A DNA stretch of 6,386 nt, from assembly GCA_903845465.1 (NCBI GenBank), contig CAIMXQ010000115.1:1-6386 (forward strand). The letters run 5' to 3'. Origin of the DNA: an uncultured Actinomycetes bacterium. Lineage in GTDB: Bacteria > Actinomycetota > Actinomycetes > Nanopelagicales > Nanopelagicaceae. The position numbers were made by a program, and so were the translations under genes. Positions within the stretch are counted from its first letter, which is position 1, and every line of letters starts with the position of its first letter. Under the pieces are notes generated by a model, which saw only the letters and a list, made by a program, of their open reading frames with translations, was not told the DNA's origin and did not search any database. Shown one piece after another: positions 1 through 6,092 of this stretch.

Positions 1-497
1 CCACGACCGATTGCTGTCATTGCATCGATTGCCTTGATACCTGTTGCCATTGGCTCCTTAACAGGTTGACGCTGTACTACTGAGGGAGCCTGAAGTTCTA
101 GTGCACGACGTGCATCTGGGGTGATGTCGCCCTTGCCATCGATTGGTCGACCAAGTGGGTCAACAACGCGGCCGAGGAATCCGTCGCCGACAGGAACAGA
201 GAGAACTTCACCTGTACGACGTACAGATGTTCCTTCTTCAATGCCTGCGTAATCGCCCAAGATAACAACACCGATTTCGCGCACGTCGAGGTTCAGTGCG
301 AGTCCGAGTGTTCCGTTCTCGAATTGAAGTAGCTCGTTAGCCATTGTTGAAGGAAGTCCTTCAACGCGAGCGATTCCATCGCCTGCCTGGCTTACTGTTC
401 CGACTTCATCACGAGCCGCGGTGCCTGGATCGTATGACTTAACGAAGTTCGCTAAGGCATCCCGAATTTCATTCGGTTGGATCTTGAGCTCTGCCAT
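1..497 (-). CDS. atpA: ATP synthase F1 subunit alpha, N-terminal part (runs off the window)
   Basis: Encodes the first 165 residues of the F1 alpha subunit, the non-catalytic nucleotide-binding subunit that alternates with beta in the cytoplasmic head. The translation begins MAELKIQPNEI. It contains the N-terminal beta-barrel (GDGIARVEGL about 39-48, GVVILGDYAGIEEG about 76-89), then GRVVDPLGRPIDG and the TGIKAIDAM motif. It breaks off at AIGRG, just before the expected Walker A loop (GDRQTGKT in the family), so the catalytic-core evidence lies outside the window. The ATG at 495-497 is supported by a purine-rich AAGGGGA ribosome site six bases upstream and by alignment with the family N-terminus. 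It follows atpH after 20 bp and is probably co-transcribed with it. One small departure from the usual VPIGRG/TPIGRG is Ala in place of Pro. Identification is secure; the gene is partial only because of the window edge. Confidence 0.97.
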   Translation of the reverse strand, partial: MAELKIQPNEIRDALANFVKSYDPGTAARDEVGTVSQAGDGIARVEGLPSTMANELLQFENGTLGLALNLDVREIGVVILGDYAGIEEGTSVRRTGEVLSVPVGDGFLGRVVDPLGRPIDGKGDITPDARRALELQAPSVVQRQPVKEPMATGIKAIDAMTAIGR

Positions 498-517
498 GAG
501 TTTCCCCTTTATTCCTG

Positions 518-1351
518 TTATTTATTTCCAGCTAGTGCGCGTCCGGCGCTAGCAAGTCGATGTGAAACGCTTCCATCTACAAGTTCATCTGCAAATCGCA
601 CTGATACTCCACCGAGAATTGCTGGTTCGATCTCGATGTTGACGCGAATTGGCTGACCAACCTGTTTTTCAATTGCTGTTGCAAGACGTGATTTCTGAGC
701 ATCTGTAATGCTTGATGCAACGCGGACTACCGCGATCAAACGATTACGACGATTTGCAAGACCAAAGAGATAGTCAGCAAATGCTGCTTCGATACTGCGG
801 CCTCGAAGGCTTGTGACAAGCGCAGCTGCAAGTCGAACCGTTGAAGGTGATGCCTTCTTTGAAAGTACTTCAGTAATTAGCGCTGATTTTGCTTCAGGAG
901 TTCCAGTTCCTACAAGCGCTTTACGCAATTCGAAGTTATCGACGACGAGCTGTGATGTCTCGAAGAGTTCATCTTCTACGCGATCGAGTTCATTATTGAT
1001 ATTTGCAGCAGAAGCTTCAGCCTCAATCGCGAGTTGCTCGAGAACGTGTACTAGGTCTCCTGCAGCTGACCAACGAAGAGTTGATACAGATGTGAGTATT
1101 TCTAGGGCAGGTGCTGCGAGAGTCTTTGCGAAGAGATCCTTGACGAGAGCGCCCTTTGAGGCGGCATCACGTGATGGATCTGCAAATGCGCGACGAATTG
1201 AAGTGTTCTTAGAGAGAACATCTGCTGCAAAGAAGAGTTGAGACGAGAGCTCGGAGGCGTTAGCAGCTGTAGCGCCTTTAACGGCAGCATCGAGCTTGCC
1301 GCGTGCAGTCACGAGTGACTGGCGGCTACTTCCTCCGAGATGGATTCTCAT
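518..1351 (-). CDS. atpH: ATP synthase F1 subunit delta, long actinobacterial form
   Basis: Encodes a 277-residue delta subunit (OSCP homologue), which clamps the stator stalk (subunit b) to the top of the alpha/beta head. The usual bacterial length is about 180 residues, while actinobacterial forms are about 270. The C-terminal signature is clear: LGGVSVRFADELVDGS (about 247-262) followed by HRLASAGRAL. The extra length is explained by two related helical segments, about 40-112 and 130-201. Each has a SIRRAFADP / ELRKALVGT helix, then a K-x-A-L helix and a second helical pair ending LEQLAIEA / FADYLFGLA, so the N-terminal domain looks duplicated. It is not fused to subunit b as in mycobacteria; atpF is a separate gene 20 bp upstream. 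The ATG at 1349-1351 has a weak purine-rich stretch (AGAAGAGA) in front. Identification is secure. Confidence 0.97.
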   Translation of the reverse strand: MRIHLGGSSRQSLVTARGKLDAAVKGATAANASELSSQLFFAADVLSKNTSIRRAFADPSRDAASKGALVKDLFAKTLAAPALEILTSVSTLRWSAAGDLVHVLEQLAIEAEASAANINNELDRVEDELFETSQLVVDNFELRKALVGTGTPEAKSALITEVLSKKASPSTVRLAAALVTSLRGRSIEAAFADYLFGLANRRNRLIAVVRVASSITDAQKSRLATAIEKQVGQPIRVNIEIEPAILGGVSVRFADELVDGSVSHRLASAGRALAGNK

Positions 1352-1371
1352 TCTCTTCTTTCTTTACTTTA

Positions 1372-1905
1372 CTACTTGGACTTTTCGAGATCTTCGATGA
1401 AGCGTTCCACGATCCGTGATTGACGGGCCTGGTCATCTAGAGCTTCCCCGACAATCTTTGATGCGAGTTCGACTGCAAGTGCACCGACTTCGTTGCGAAG
1501 TGATGTGATCGCCTGCTGACGTTCTGCCTCAATAGATGCGTGTGCAGTCGCAGTGATGCGCGCTGCTTCTTCCTGCGCCTTAGTGCGAAGCTCTTCGAGA
1601 ATAGTTGCGCCTTGAATGCGTGCTTCTTCACGAAGTTTTGATGCTTCACCTTGGGCTGATGAAAGTTGTTCGTTGTACTGAACGAGAGCGCGCTGTGCTT
1701 CTAGCTGCGCCTTCTCAGCACGTTCGATGCCGCCTTCAATTGCTTCGGTGCGAGCTGTGAATGCCTTTTCAAACATTGGCACAACTGCCTTACGAAGCAC
1801 GAGGAATAGAAGGGTGAATGCAATCGCACCAACCACTAATTCAGCAGTATGCGGAATAAGTGGATTGACCTTCTCTGCCTCAGCAGCGAAATTAAATGAG
1901 CGCAT
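1372..1905 (-). CDS. atpF: ATP synthase Fo subunit b (stator stalk)
   Basis: Encodes a 177-residue b subunit, the peripheral stalk that holds F1 still against the rotating c-ring. A short N-terminus (MRSFNFAAEAEKVNPLIPHT) precedes one membrane helix at about 21-39 (ELVVGAIAFTLLFLVLRKA). A long, charged, Ala/Glu/Arg-rich helix follows from about 45 to 150, with no proline after VVPMFEK, typical of the dimeric right-handed stalk coil. The C-terminal end has LASKIVGEALDDQ, the usual segment that contacts delta. Only one b gene is visible, so the stalk is probably a b2 homodimer, unlike the b'/b-delta arrangement of mycobacteria. The ATG at 1903-1905 lies 26 bp after the atpE stop, with only a weak AGAG ribosome site. 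The length is normal for an actinobacterial b subunit. Confidence 0.96.
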   Translation of the reverse strand: MRSFNFAAEAEKVNPLIPHTAELVVGAIAFTLLFLVLRKAVVPMFEKAFTARTEAIEGGIERAEKAQLEAQRALVQYNEQLSSAQGEASKLREEARIQGATILEELRTKAQEEAARITATAHASIEAERQQAITSLRNEVGALAVELASKIVGEALDDQARQSRIVERFIEDLEKSK

Positions 1906-1931
1906 TGTGATCTCTAATTATTTTCTATTAA

Positions 1932-2135
1932 TTAGAGTACGAATGCGAGAACGAGACCGAAGAGTGCGAGAGCTTCAGCGAGCGCGAATCCAAGGAACGC
2001 GATTGGCTGGAGAACGCTACGTGCTTCTGGCTGACGAGCTACGCCGTTGATGTATGCAGCGAAGATCATTCCTGTTGCAATTGCTGGACCAATTGCTGAT
2101 AGGCCAAAACCGACCAGGTTGAGTGTGCCTGTCAT
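1932..2135 (-). CDS. atpE: ATP synthase Fo subunit c (rotor ring)
   Basis: Encodes a 67-residue proteolipid, two membrane helices joined by the polar RQPE loop (34-37). The ion-carrying carboxylate is Glu54 in helix 2 (ALAEALALFG), 20 residues after the loop Arg as in the E. coli protein (Arg41/Asp61). No Ser/Thr follows Glu54, which fits a proton-coupled rather than Na+-coupled ring. The helix-1 packing motif is G16-P-A18-I-A20-T-G22, so two of the usual GxGxGxG glycines are alanine. The position matching the Na+-binding Gln of Ilyobacter is Thr21. The protein ends right after helix 2 (LVLAFVL), making it shorter than E. coli (79) or M. tuberculosis (81). The ATG at 2133-2135 has a good AAAGG site nine bases upstream, the clearest of the central Fo genes, which suits the high copy number of c. 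Confidence 0.97.
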   Translation of the reverse strand: MTGTLNLVGFGLSAIGPAIATGMIFAAYINGVARQPEARSVLQPIAFLGFALAEALALFGLVLAFVL

Positions 2136-2175
2136 TTTTTCTTACCTTTCGTTTGATGATGCATTAGTTGTGCTG

Positions 2176-2967
2176 TTAGTGCTCGTCGGCAAGGGCGCCG
2201 GCGATGTAGAGAGCTGTGAGCAGAGTAAAGATGTACGCCTGCAGGCATTGCACCATAAATTCAAAGAATGTAAGGGCAATACCAAATGCAAATGAGAATG
2301 GGCTAAATAACTTCATGATCAGATGTGAATCGTGCATCATGTAATCACCGCCCATAATGAAGACGAGCAACAACAAGTGGCCCGCGAACATATTTGCAAA
2401 GAGACGTAATGAGAGCGTCAATGGACGCACGATGAAGAAGGTCGCAAGCTCAATTGGTGTCAGCAAGATATAGACAGGCAGCGGAACACCTGGCATAAAT
2501 GCGATTTCTTTGAGGTACTTGCCAAGACCTTGCTTGCGAATTCCAACGTAGTGGAAGACAAGGAAGGAGAAGATTGCTAAAACGTATGGGAACCCAACGT
2601 GCGACATTGCAGGAAATTGCAGCAGTGGCACGATTCCGAAGATGTTATTGGTAAGTACAAAGGTAAAGAGGGTGAAGAGATATGGCACAAAGCGCATAAA
2701 GTCATGGCCGATGACATCGCGAGCTAAGTCATTACGCACAAATGCATAAACGCTCTCGCCAGCAAATTGCAATCTTGATGGGACAACTGCTGCCTTACGT
2801 GATGACAGCACGAAGAATGTTGATACAACTATGACTGAGAGAAATACGAGTAATACAGGCTTTGTAAGCCATGCGACTGAATCAGAAATTGGTGGGAGGT
2901 TGAAGTCGTTGGTGCTCGGTGGGACGAATCCAGCACCTGCTGCGTGTAAGTTAGCTAACGCGCGCAC
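2176..2967 (-). CDS. atpB: ATP synthase Fo subunit a (proton channel)
   Basis: Encodes an integral membrane subunit a of 263 residues from the preferred start. It forms the proton half-channels beside the c-ring. About five or six hydrophobic helices are visible. The diagnostic segment is LSLRLFANMFAGH, with the essential Arg at 188 (E. coli Arg210) and Asn at 191. The C-terminal helix has FEFMVQCLQAYIFTLLTALYI, containing the conserved Gln243 (E. coli Gln252). The E. coli Glu219/His245 pair appears exchanged here (His197/Glu236). Two in-frame GTG codons lie at 2971-2973 and 2965-2967. The GAGGA ribosome site directly abuts the first but is about six bases from the second, so I prefer 2967. 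Starting at 2973 would add two residues and give 265. It is the first structural gene of the ATP synthase cluster, preceded by a 139 bp gap to the atpZ-like stop and followed after 40 bp by atpE. Confidence 0.96.
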   Translation of the reverse strand: MRALANLHAAGAGFVPPSTNDFNLPPISDSVAWLTKPVLLVFLSVIVVSTFFVLSSRKAAVVPSRLQFAGESVYAFVRNDLARDVIGHDFMRFVPYLFTLFTFVLTNNIFGIVPLLQFPAMSHVGFPYVLAIFSFLVFHYVGIRKQGLGKYLKEIAFMPGVPLPVYILLTPIELATFFIVRPLTLSLRLFANMFAGHLLLLVFIMGGDYMMHDSHLIMKLFSPFSFAFGIALTFFEFMVQCLQAYIFTLLTALYIAGALADEH

Positions 2968-2973
2968 ACACAC

Positions 2974-2978
2974 TCCTC
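2974..2978 (-). promoter_or_regulatory. Ribosome binding site deciding the atpB start
   Basis: On the minus strand the sequence reads TTGAGGAGTGTGTGTGCG. The GAGGA core matches the anti-Shine-Dalgarno sequence, but it directly touches the GTG at 2973. A second GTG at 2967 sits at normal spacing, which argues for it as the initiator. This is inferred from spacing only. Confidence 0.6.
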
Positions 2979-2990
2979 AAGAAATCATGG

Positions 2991-3021
2991 GTTATAGACC
3001 AAACGCTGGGGAAGCGCTCAA
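2991..3021 (-). promoter_or_regulatory. Candidate promoter for the atpB-led operon
   Basis: On the minus strand a TATAAC hexamer (2996-2991, five of six matches to the sigma-70/SigA -10 consensus) is preceded by TTGAGC (3021-3016) at a spacing of 19. That is a little long, so the -35 match is weak. Transcription would start near 2984, leaving a leader of about 17 nt that contains the GAGGA ribosome site. The position in the only sizeable gap, directly before the first ATP synthase structural gene, supports it. It is a pattern match without further evidence. Confidence 0.35.
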
Positions 3022-3032
3022 AGCAGGGCAAC

Positions 3033-3060
3033 CTTATGTGGAAAAGCGGCTACCTGTGAA
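3033..3060 (-). promoter_or_regulatory. Alternative candidate promoter in the atpZ-atpB gap
   Basis: On the minus strand TTCACA (3060-3055, five of six matches to TTGACA) is followed after 16 bases by CATAAG (3038-3033, four of six matches to TATAAT). Use of this site would give a leader of roughly 60 nt before atpB. The -10 match is poor, so this is less convincing than the TATAAC element downstream. The rest of the 2974-3112 gap shows no coding sequence I can support. Confidence 0.2.
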
Positions 3061-3112
3061 ATCCAAGTGAGGTGTCCAGCGGGTGGGTCTGGTCACTTCC
3101 CCCAGAGACGTT

Positions 3113-3316
3113 TTACTCTCGGCCGAACCTTAGCCAGACGAGATAGAGCGCCCCGCCCATGCCGACCAGCAGGCCGACCAAGGTGAAGTACTTGTGGTGG
3201 AGGAAGTGGTCTGCTGCCCAGCCGACTCCGCCCCAGAAGAGCAATCCTGATACGAGATAGCCAAAGATCGACCAGAGCGCATTCTCTTCGCGGCGGTTAC
3301 TTGGTTCTTGGGTCAT
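3113..3316 (-). CDS. AtpZ/AtpI-family small membrane protein
   Basis: Encodes 67 residues with a charged N-terminus (MTQEPSNRREEN) and two hydrophobic helices at about 15-35 and 43-62. The first ends in the family-like GGVGWAADHFL, the second is FTLLVGLL-type with GMGGALYLVWLR, and the tail is FGRE. The pattern G-x-x-G-W-x-x-D between two helices resembles the AtpZ/AtpI (ATPase gene 1) family, found just upstream of atpB in many bacteria. Family members are reported to assist c-ring assembly and, in Bacillus with AtpI, divalent-cation uptake; its role here is inferred from that and from position. The ATG at 3314-3316 lies inside the end of the atpI-like gene (20 bp overlap) and has no visible Shine-Dalgarno sequence, so translation is probably coupled. 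GC content is about 58% by hand count, against about 44% for the atpI-like gene beside it. Confidence 0.8.
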   Translation of the reverse strand: MTQEPSNRREENALWSIFGYLVSGLLFWGGVGWAADHFLHHKYFTLVGLLVGMGGALYLVWLRFGRE

Positions 3317-3725
3317 GAGGTAATGGTAGATGAGTTTTCAACTTTAGATAACTAGCTATCTCCCCGCCTAACCAGGCAAAGGTAAGAGCGATAGCACTCA
3401 CGCCAAAGCTGGTGCGATCGATTGAGGTGCGCGAGGTGTATTTCGTCAACGCCCAGAGGAAGGCACCCAATAGTAAAAATTTTGCGAAGTATGAAAACAT
3501 CGCAAGCGCCATTGTGCTCATCGGATCGAGATTGCGTGAAATTTTTGAGATAAAGATATGAACAAGAAAATAAATAAGCACAACAACTTGTGCAAGTAGC
3601 GCACCGCTAAGACCTGAAAGACCCTTAAGAAATCCAAATACTCCTATCGCAATGATCCCCACGATAAAGGTGGGCACCAGTGCTCCTCGTAGAAGTTGTT
3701 CTTCGTTACTTGATTGCTTTGTCAT
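3297..3725 (-). CDS. AtpI-like ATP synthase accessory membrane protein
   Basis: Encodes about 142 residues with four probable membrane helices (about 16-34, 40-60, 72-94 and 107-127) and a polar tail THLPLPHDPRTK. Sequence motifs are weak. The four-helix layout and location between a wecA-type gene and atpB match the ATP synthase protein I-like gene at the same place in Actinobacteria (Rv1303 in M. tuberculosis, from memory). Members are thought to help c-ring assembly or stability; no catalytic residue is expected. I chose ATG 3723-3725 because MTKQSSNEEQ is a natural cytoplasmic N-terminus and a GGTG lies about nine bases upstream. An in-frame ATG at 3738-3740 would add five residues (MVFIL) but has ACGGA directly against it. 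The start lies within the end of the upstream gene (20 bp overlap), and the stop lies within the atpZ-like gene, so the three are likely coupled. Confidence 0.78.
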   Translation of the reverse strand: MTKQSSNEEQLLRGALVPTFIVGIIAIGVFGFLKGLSGLSGALLAQVVVLIYFLVHIFISKISRNLDPMSTMALAMFSYFAKFLLLGAFLWALTKYTSRTSIDRTSFGVSAIALTFAWLGGEIASYLKLKTHLPLPHDPRTK

Positions 3726-4797
3726 CAGTATGAACACCATTCCGTGAGAAGAAGATTGTGCCCGCGAGCATAACGCCTGCCGTCATTGCCGCAGCCCATA
3801 GCGGTGCAAATGCCGAGACTACTACTGGAAATGCAATCGTGGCTGTCCAGGCATACATGATCAACGTTGTTCGAAGATATGTATTTCCTGCACGAAGAAT
3901 TCTGTGGTGCATATGTTCTTTATCTGAACTAAATGGAGATTGTCCAGCGCGTATACGTCGAAATATTGCAGAGAATAAATCAATGAGCGGAATTGCAAGC
4001 ACCGCAAAGGGAAGCGCCAGGGGAAGTAGTGTCGGCCCCAACTTTTCAGCAGAGATTGCATTGGGATCGATCTGGCCAGTCAGCGTGATTGCAGATGCCG
4101 CCAGCAATAAACCTAAGAACATCGAACCTGAATCCCCCATAAAGATCTTTGCAGGGTGGACGTTATGTGGCAGAAAGCCAATACAGACACCGATAATTAC
4201 AGCAGTAATAAGCGAAGGTGCACCTGCGCGGTTGAAGCCGTAAATCACTGCTAATAAATATGCGAAGGCGAAGAAGGCAGCTCCTGAGATAGCAACAATT
4301 CCCGCGGCTAATCCATCCAGTCCATCTATAAAGTTCACGGCGTTGATTGTGACGAGCACAATCATGACGGTGACAAGCTGACCGATACTTGGCGGCAAGG
4401 TGATGACTCCATTAATAGGTAGCCAGAGGACTTGAATACCAAAGAGCAAGAGAATTCCTGCAGCCAGTGCTTGACCTGCAAGTTTTGTCAGAGCATCAAG
4501 TTCGAAGCGATCGTCAATGAGCCCCATCGCGACAAGAAGTGTTGCCGCAAGAAATATGCCGAGCGATTCACGACCAAATGATTTTCCGACAAGTGATAAG
4601 TGGTTGACGATTGCAAAGGTCAACGCCATCGCAATCCACATCGCAAGACCTCCCCAACGTGGAGTTGGGGTTGTGTGGATATCACGAGTACGAATCTGCG
4701 CAACCGCGCCGAATTTAAGCGCCCATGTACGGACAAGTGGGGTCACGAGATAACAGAGCGCTGCCGCCAAGAGCAACGTGACTAAGTACTCGCGCAT
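3706..4797 (-). CDS. wecA: Polyprenyl-phosphate GlcNAc-1-phosphate transferase (WecA/TagO/Rfe type, GT4 family)
   Basis: Encodes a 363-residue polytopic membrane enzyme, with about ten or eleven hydrophobic helices. It moves a HexNAc-1-phosphate, normally GlcNAc-1-P from UDP-GlcNAc, onto undecaprenyl or decaprenyl phosphate, the first step of cell-wall glycopolymer synthesis. Cytoplasmic-loop signatures are all present. TPTPRWGG is at 43-50 and GLIDDRFELD at 92-101, with the Asp95-Asp96 pair. NAVNFIDGLDGLAAG is at 152-166, IFMGDSGSMFLG at 218-229 with Asp222, and HMHHRIL at 295-301, the HIHH-type substrate motif. WecA rather than MraY is favoured by HMHHR and by the synteny: wecA (Rv1302) precedes the atp operon in mycobacteria. 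Which polymer it serves here cannot be read. The ATG at 4795-4797 follows the glyA stop by 16 bp and has only a poor ribosome site (GAAG about 11 bases upstream). Confidence 0.93.
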   Translation of the reverse strand: MREYLVTLLLAAALCYLVTPLVRTWALKFGAVAQIRTRDIHTTPTPRWGGLAMWIAMALTFAIVNHLSLVGKSFGRESLGIFLAATLLVAMGLIDDRFELDALTKLAGQALAAGILLLFGIQVLWLPINGVITLPPSIGQLVTVMIVLVTINAVNFIDGLDGLAAGIVAISGAAFFAFAYLLAVIYGFNRAGAPSLITAVIIGVCIGFLPHNVHPAKIFMGDSGSMFLGLLLAASAITLTGQIDPNAISAEKLGPTLLPLALPFAVLAIPLIDLFSAIFRRIRAGQSPFSSDKEHMHHRILRAGNTYLRTTLIMYAWTATIAFPVVVSAFAPLWAAAMTAGVMLAGTIFFSRNGVHTDDKAIK

Positions 4798-4813
4798 CTA
4801 AGAGATGTCTTCG

Positions 4814-6076
4814 TTACGCCTGATAGATAGGAAAGCGCGCGGTAAGCGCATGAACTTCAGATTTAATCGCGGCATGTTTACTCGCATCATCAGTCTTAAT
4901 CGCGCGAGCAATAAGAGATGCAATTGTTCCCATCTCAGGAATTCCCATACCTTGTGTTGTCGTCGCCGGAGTTCCAACGCGAATACCCGAAGTTACAGAT
5001 GGAGCTTCTGGATCGTAAGGAATTGAGTTCTTATTGAGAACTATTCCCGCGGCCCCACAACGCTCGTCAGCGACTTTGCCATTAACGCCTGTTGAGCGAA
5101 TATCAATAAGTGCTAAGTGGGTTTGAGTTCCACCAGATACAGCGCGCATTCCTTCGGCCTCAAGTGCGTCAGCAAGTGTCTGAGCATTGACGATTACATC
5201 CTTTGCATACTGTTGATATGCAGGCGTTGCACACTCTGCGAGTGCGATTGCCTTACCTGCAACAGCAGACATGATCGGTCCGCCCTGCATTCCCGGAAAT
5301 ACTGCTTTATCAATCGCTGCTGCATGTTCTGCCTTAGACAAGATCATGCCACCACGAGGTCCGCGTAAAACTTTATGCGTTGTAAATGAGACAACATCAG
5401 CATACGGAACTGGTGAAGGAATCGCTTTACCTGCAACTAAACCGATGAAGTGTGCTGCATCGACCCACATAATTGCACCGACTTCATCGCAGATAGCGCG
5501 AACCTTTTCGAAATCAATCAGCGATGGATATGCCGTCGCACCTGAGCAGATCATCTTTGGCTTGTTGGCGATCGCAAGGTCGCGTAGCTCGTCATAATCA
5601 ATGAGCTCGTTATCTTGGCGAACACCATAGGAAACAATGTTGAACCACTTACCTGAAAAGTTGACTTTGGAACCGTGCGTTAAGTGGCCACCATGTGGGA
5701 GTGACATTGCAAGGACGGTATCTCCTGGCTTAGTAAATGCTTGGTAGACAGCAACATTTGCACTGGCACCTGAGTGGGGCTGCACATTGGCATGCTCTGC
5801 GCCAAAGAGAGATTTCGCGCGGTCAATTGCAATGGTCTCGGCCTTATCAACTTCTTCACATCCGCCGTAGTAACGCTTGCCTGGATAACCTTCAGCATAT
5901 TTATTCGAAAGCGTTGAACCTAGCGCTGCAAGTACTGCGCGAGATGTGAAGTTCTCAGATGCAATCAGCTGCAGATTTGTCTGCTGGCGCTTGAGTTCTG
6001 AGAGTAAGACCGCTGCAATATCTGGGTCTTGCTTCGAGAGAAGGTTGAAATCTGGGCCATAGAAAGTTTCGGACAT
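4814..6076 (-). CDS. glyA: Serine hydroxymethyltransferase
   Basis: Encodes a 420-residue cytoplasmic PLP enzyme that interconverts serine plus tetrahydrofolate with glycine plus 5,10-methylene-tetrahydrofolate, the main supply of one-carbon units. The fold-type I landmarks are intact. LIASENFTS is at 37-45, NKYAEGYPGKRYYGG at 58-72, HSGASAN at 101-107 and VDAAHF at 205-210 (Asp206 and His209 for PLP). The Schiff-base lysine is Lys235 in TTHKVLRGPRGG, and the substrate-carboxylate Arg is 366 in SGIRVGTPA. The length is typical of the bacterial family (about 415-435). The ATG at 6074-6076 is preceded by a modest TTAGG site and lies 16 bp after the sua5 stop. Placement between sua5 and the wecA-type gene matches Streptomyces, from memory. 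Its job is not tied to ATP synthase; the linkage looks like an ancestral housekeeping cluster. Confidence 0.98.
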   Translation of the reverse strand: MSETFYGPDFNLLSKQDPDIAAVLLSELKRQQTNLQLIASENFTSRAVLAALGSTLSNKYAEGYPGKRYYGGCEEVDKAETIAIDRAKSLFGAEHANVQPHSGASANVAVYQAFTKPGDTVLAMSLPHGGHLTHGSKVNFSGKWFNIVSYGVRQDNELIDYDELRDLAIANKPKMICSGATAYPSLIDFEKVRAICDEVGAIMWVDAAHFIGLVAGKAIPSPVPYADVVSFTTHKVLRGPRGGMILSKAEHAAAIDKAVFPGMQGGPIMSAVAGKAIALAECATPAYQQYAKDVIVNAQTLADALEAEGMRAVSGGTQTHLALIDIRSTGVNGKVADERCGAAGIVLNKNSIPYDPEAPSVTSGIRVGTPATTTQGMGIPEMGTIASLIARAIKTDDASKHAAIKSEVHALTARFPIYQA

Positions 6077-6092
6077 GGCGTCAGCCTAATAG

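Noticed and set aside
813..1241. Plus-strand open frame of 142 codons opposite atpH
   Set aside because: Ser/Arg/Ala-rich translation with no recognisable motif, lying wholly antisense to a confidently identified gene; a shadow frame.
1372..1905. A b-delta fusion as in mycobacteria
   Set aside because: atpF has its own stop at 1372-1374 and atpH its own start at 1351, with 20 bp between; no frameshift signal joins them.
2047..2295. Plus-strand open frames around atpE/atpB and at 2831-3070
   Set aside because: They lie largely antisense to atpE and atpB, have no family features and no ribosome site, and so are shadows.
3002..3018. Hairpin AGCGCT-TCCCC-AGCGTT as a terminator after the atpZ-like gene
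   Set aside because: The stem is only six pairs including a wobble, and only three T residues follow. It also falls between the candidate -35 and -10 elements, so it is too weak to call a terminator.
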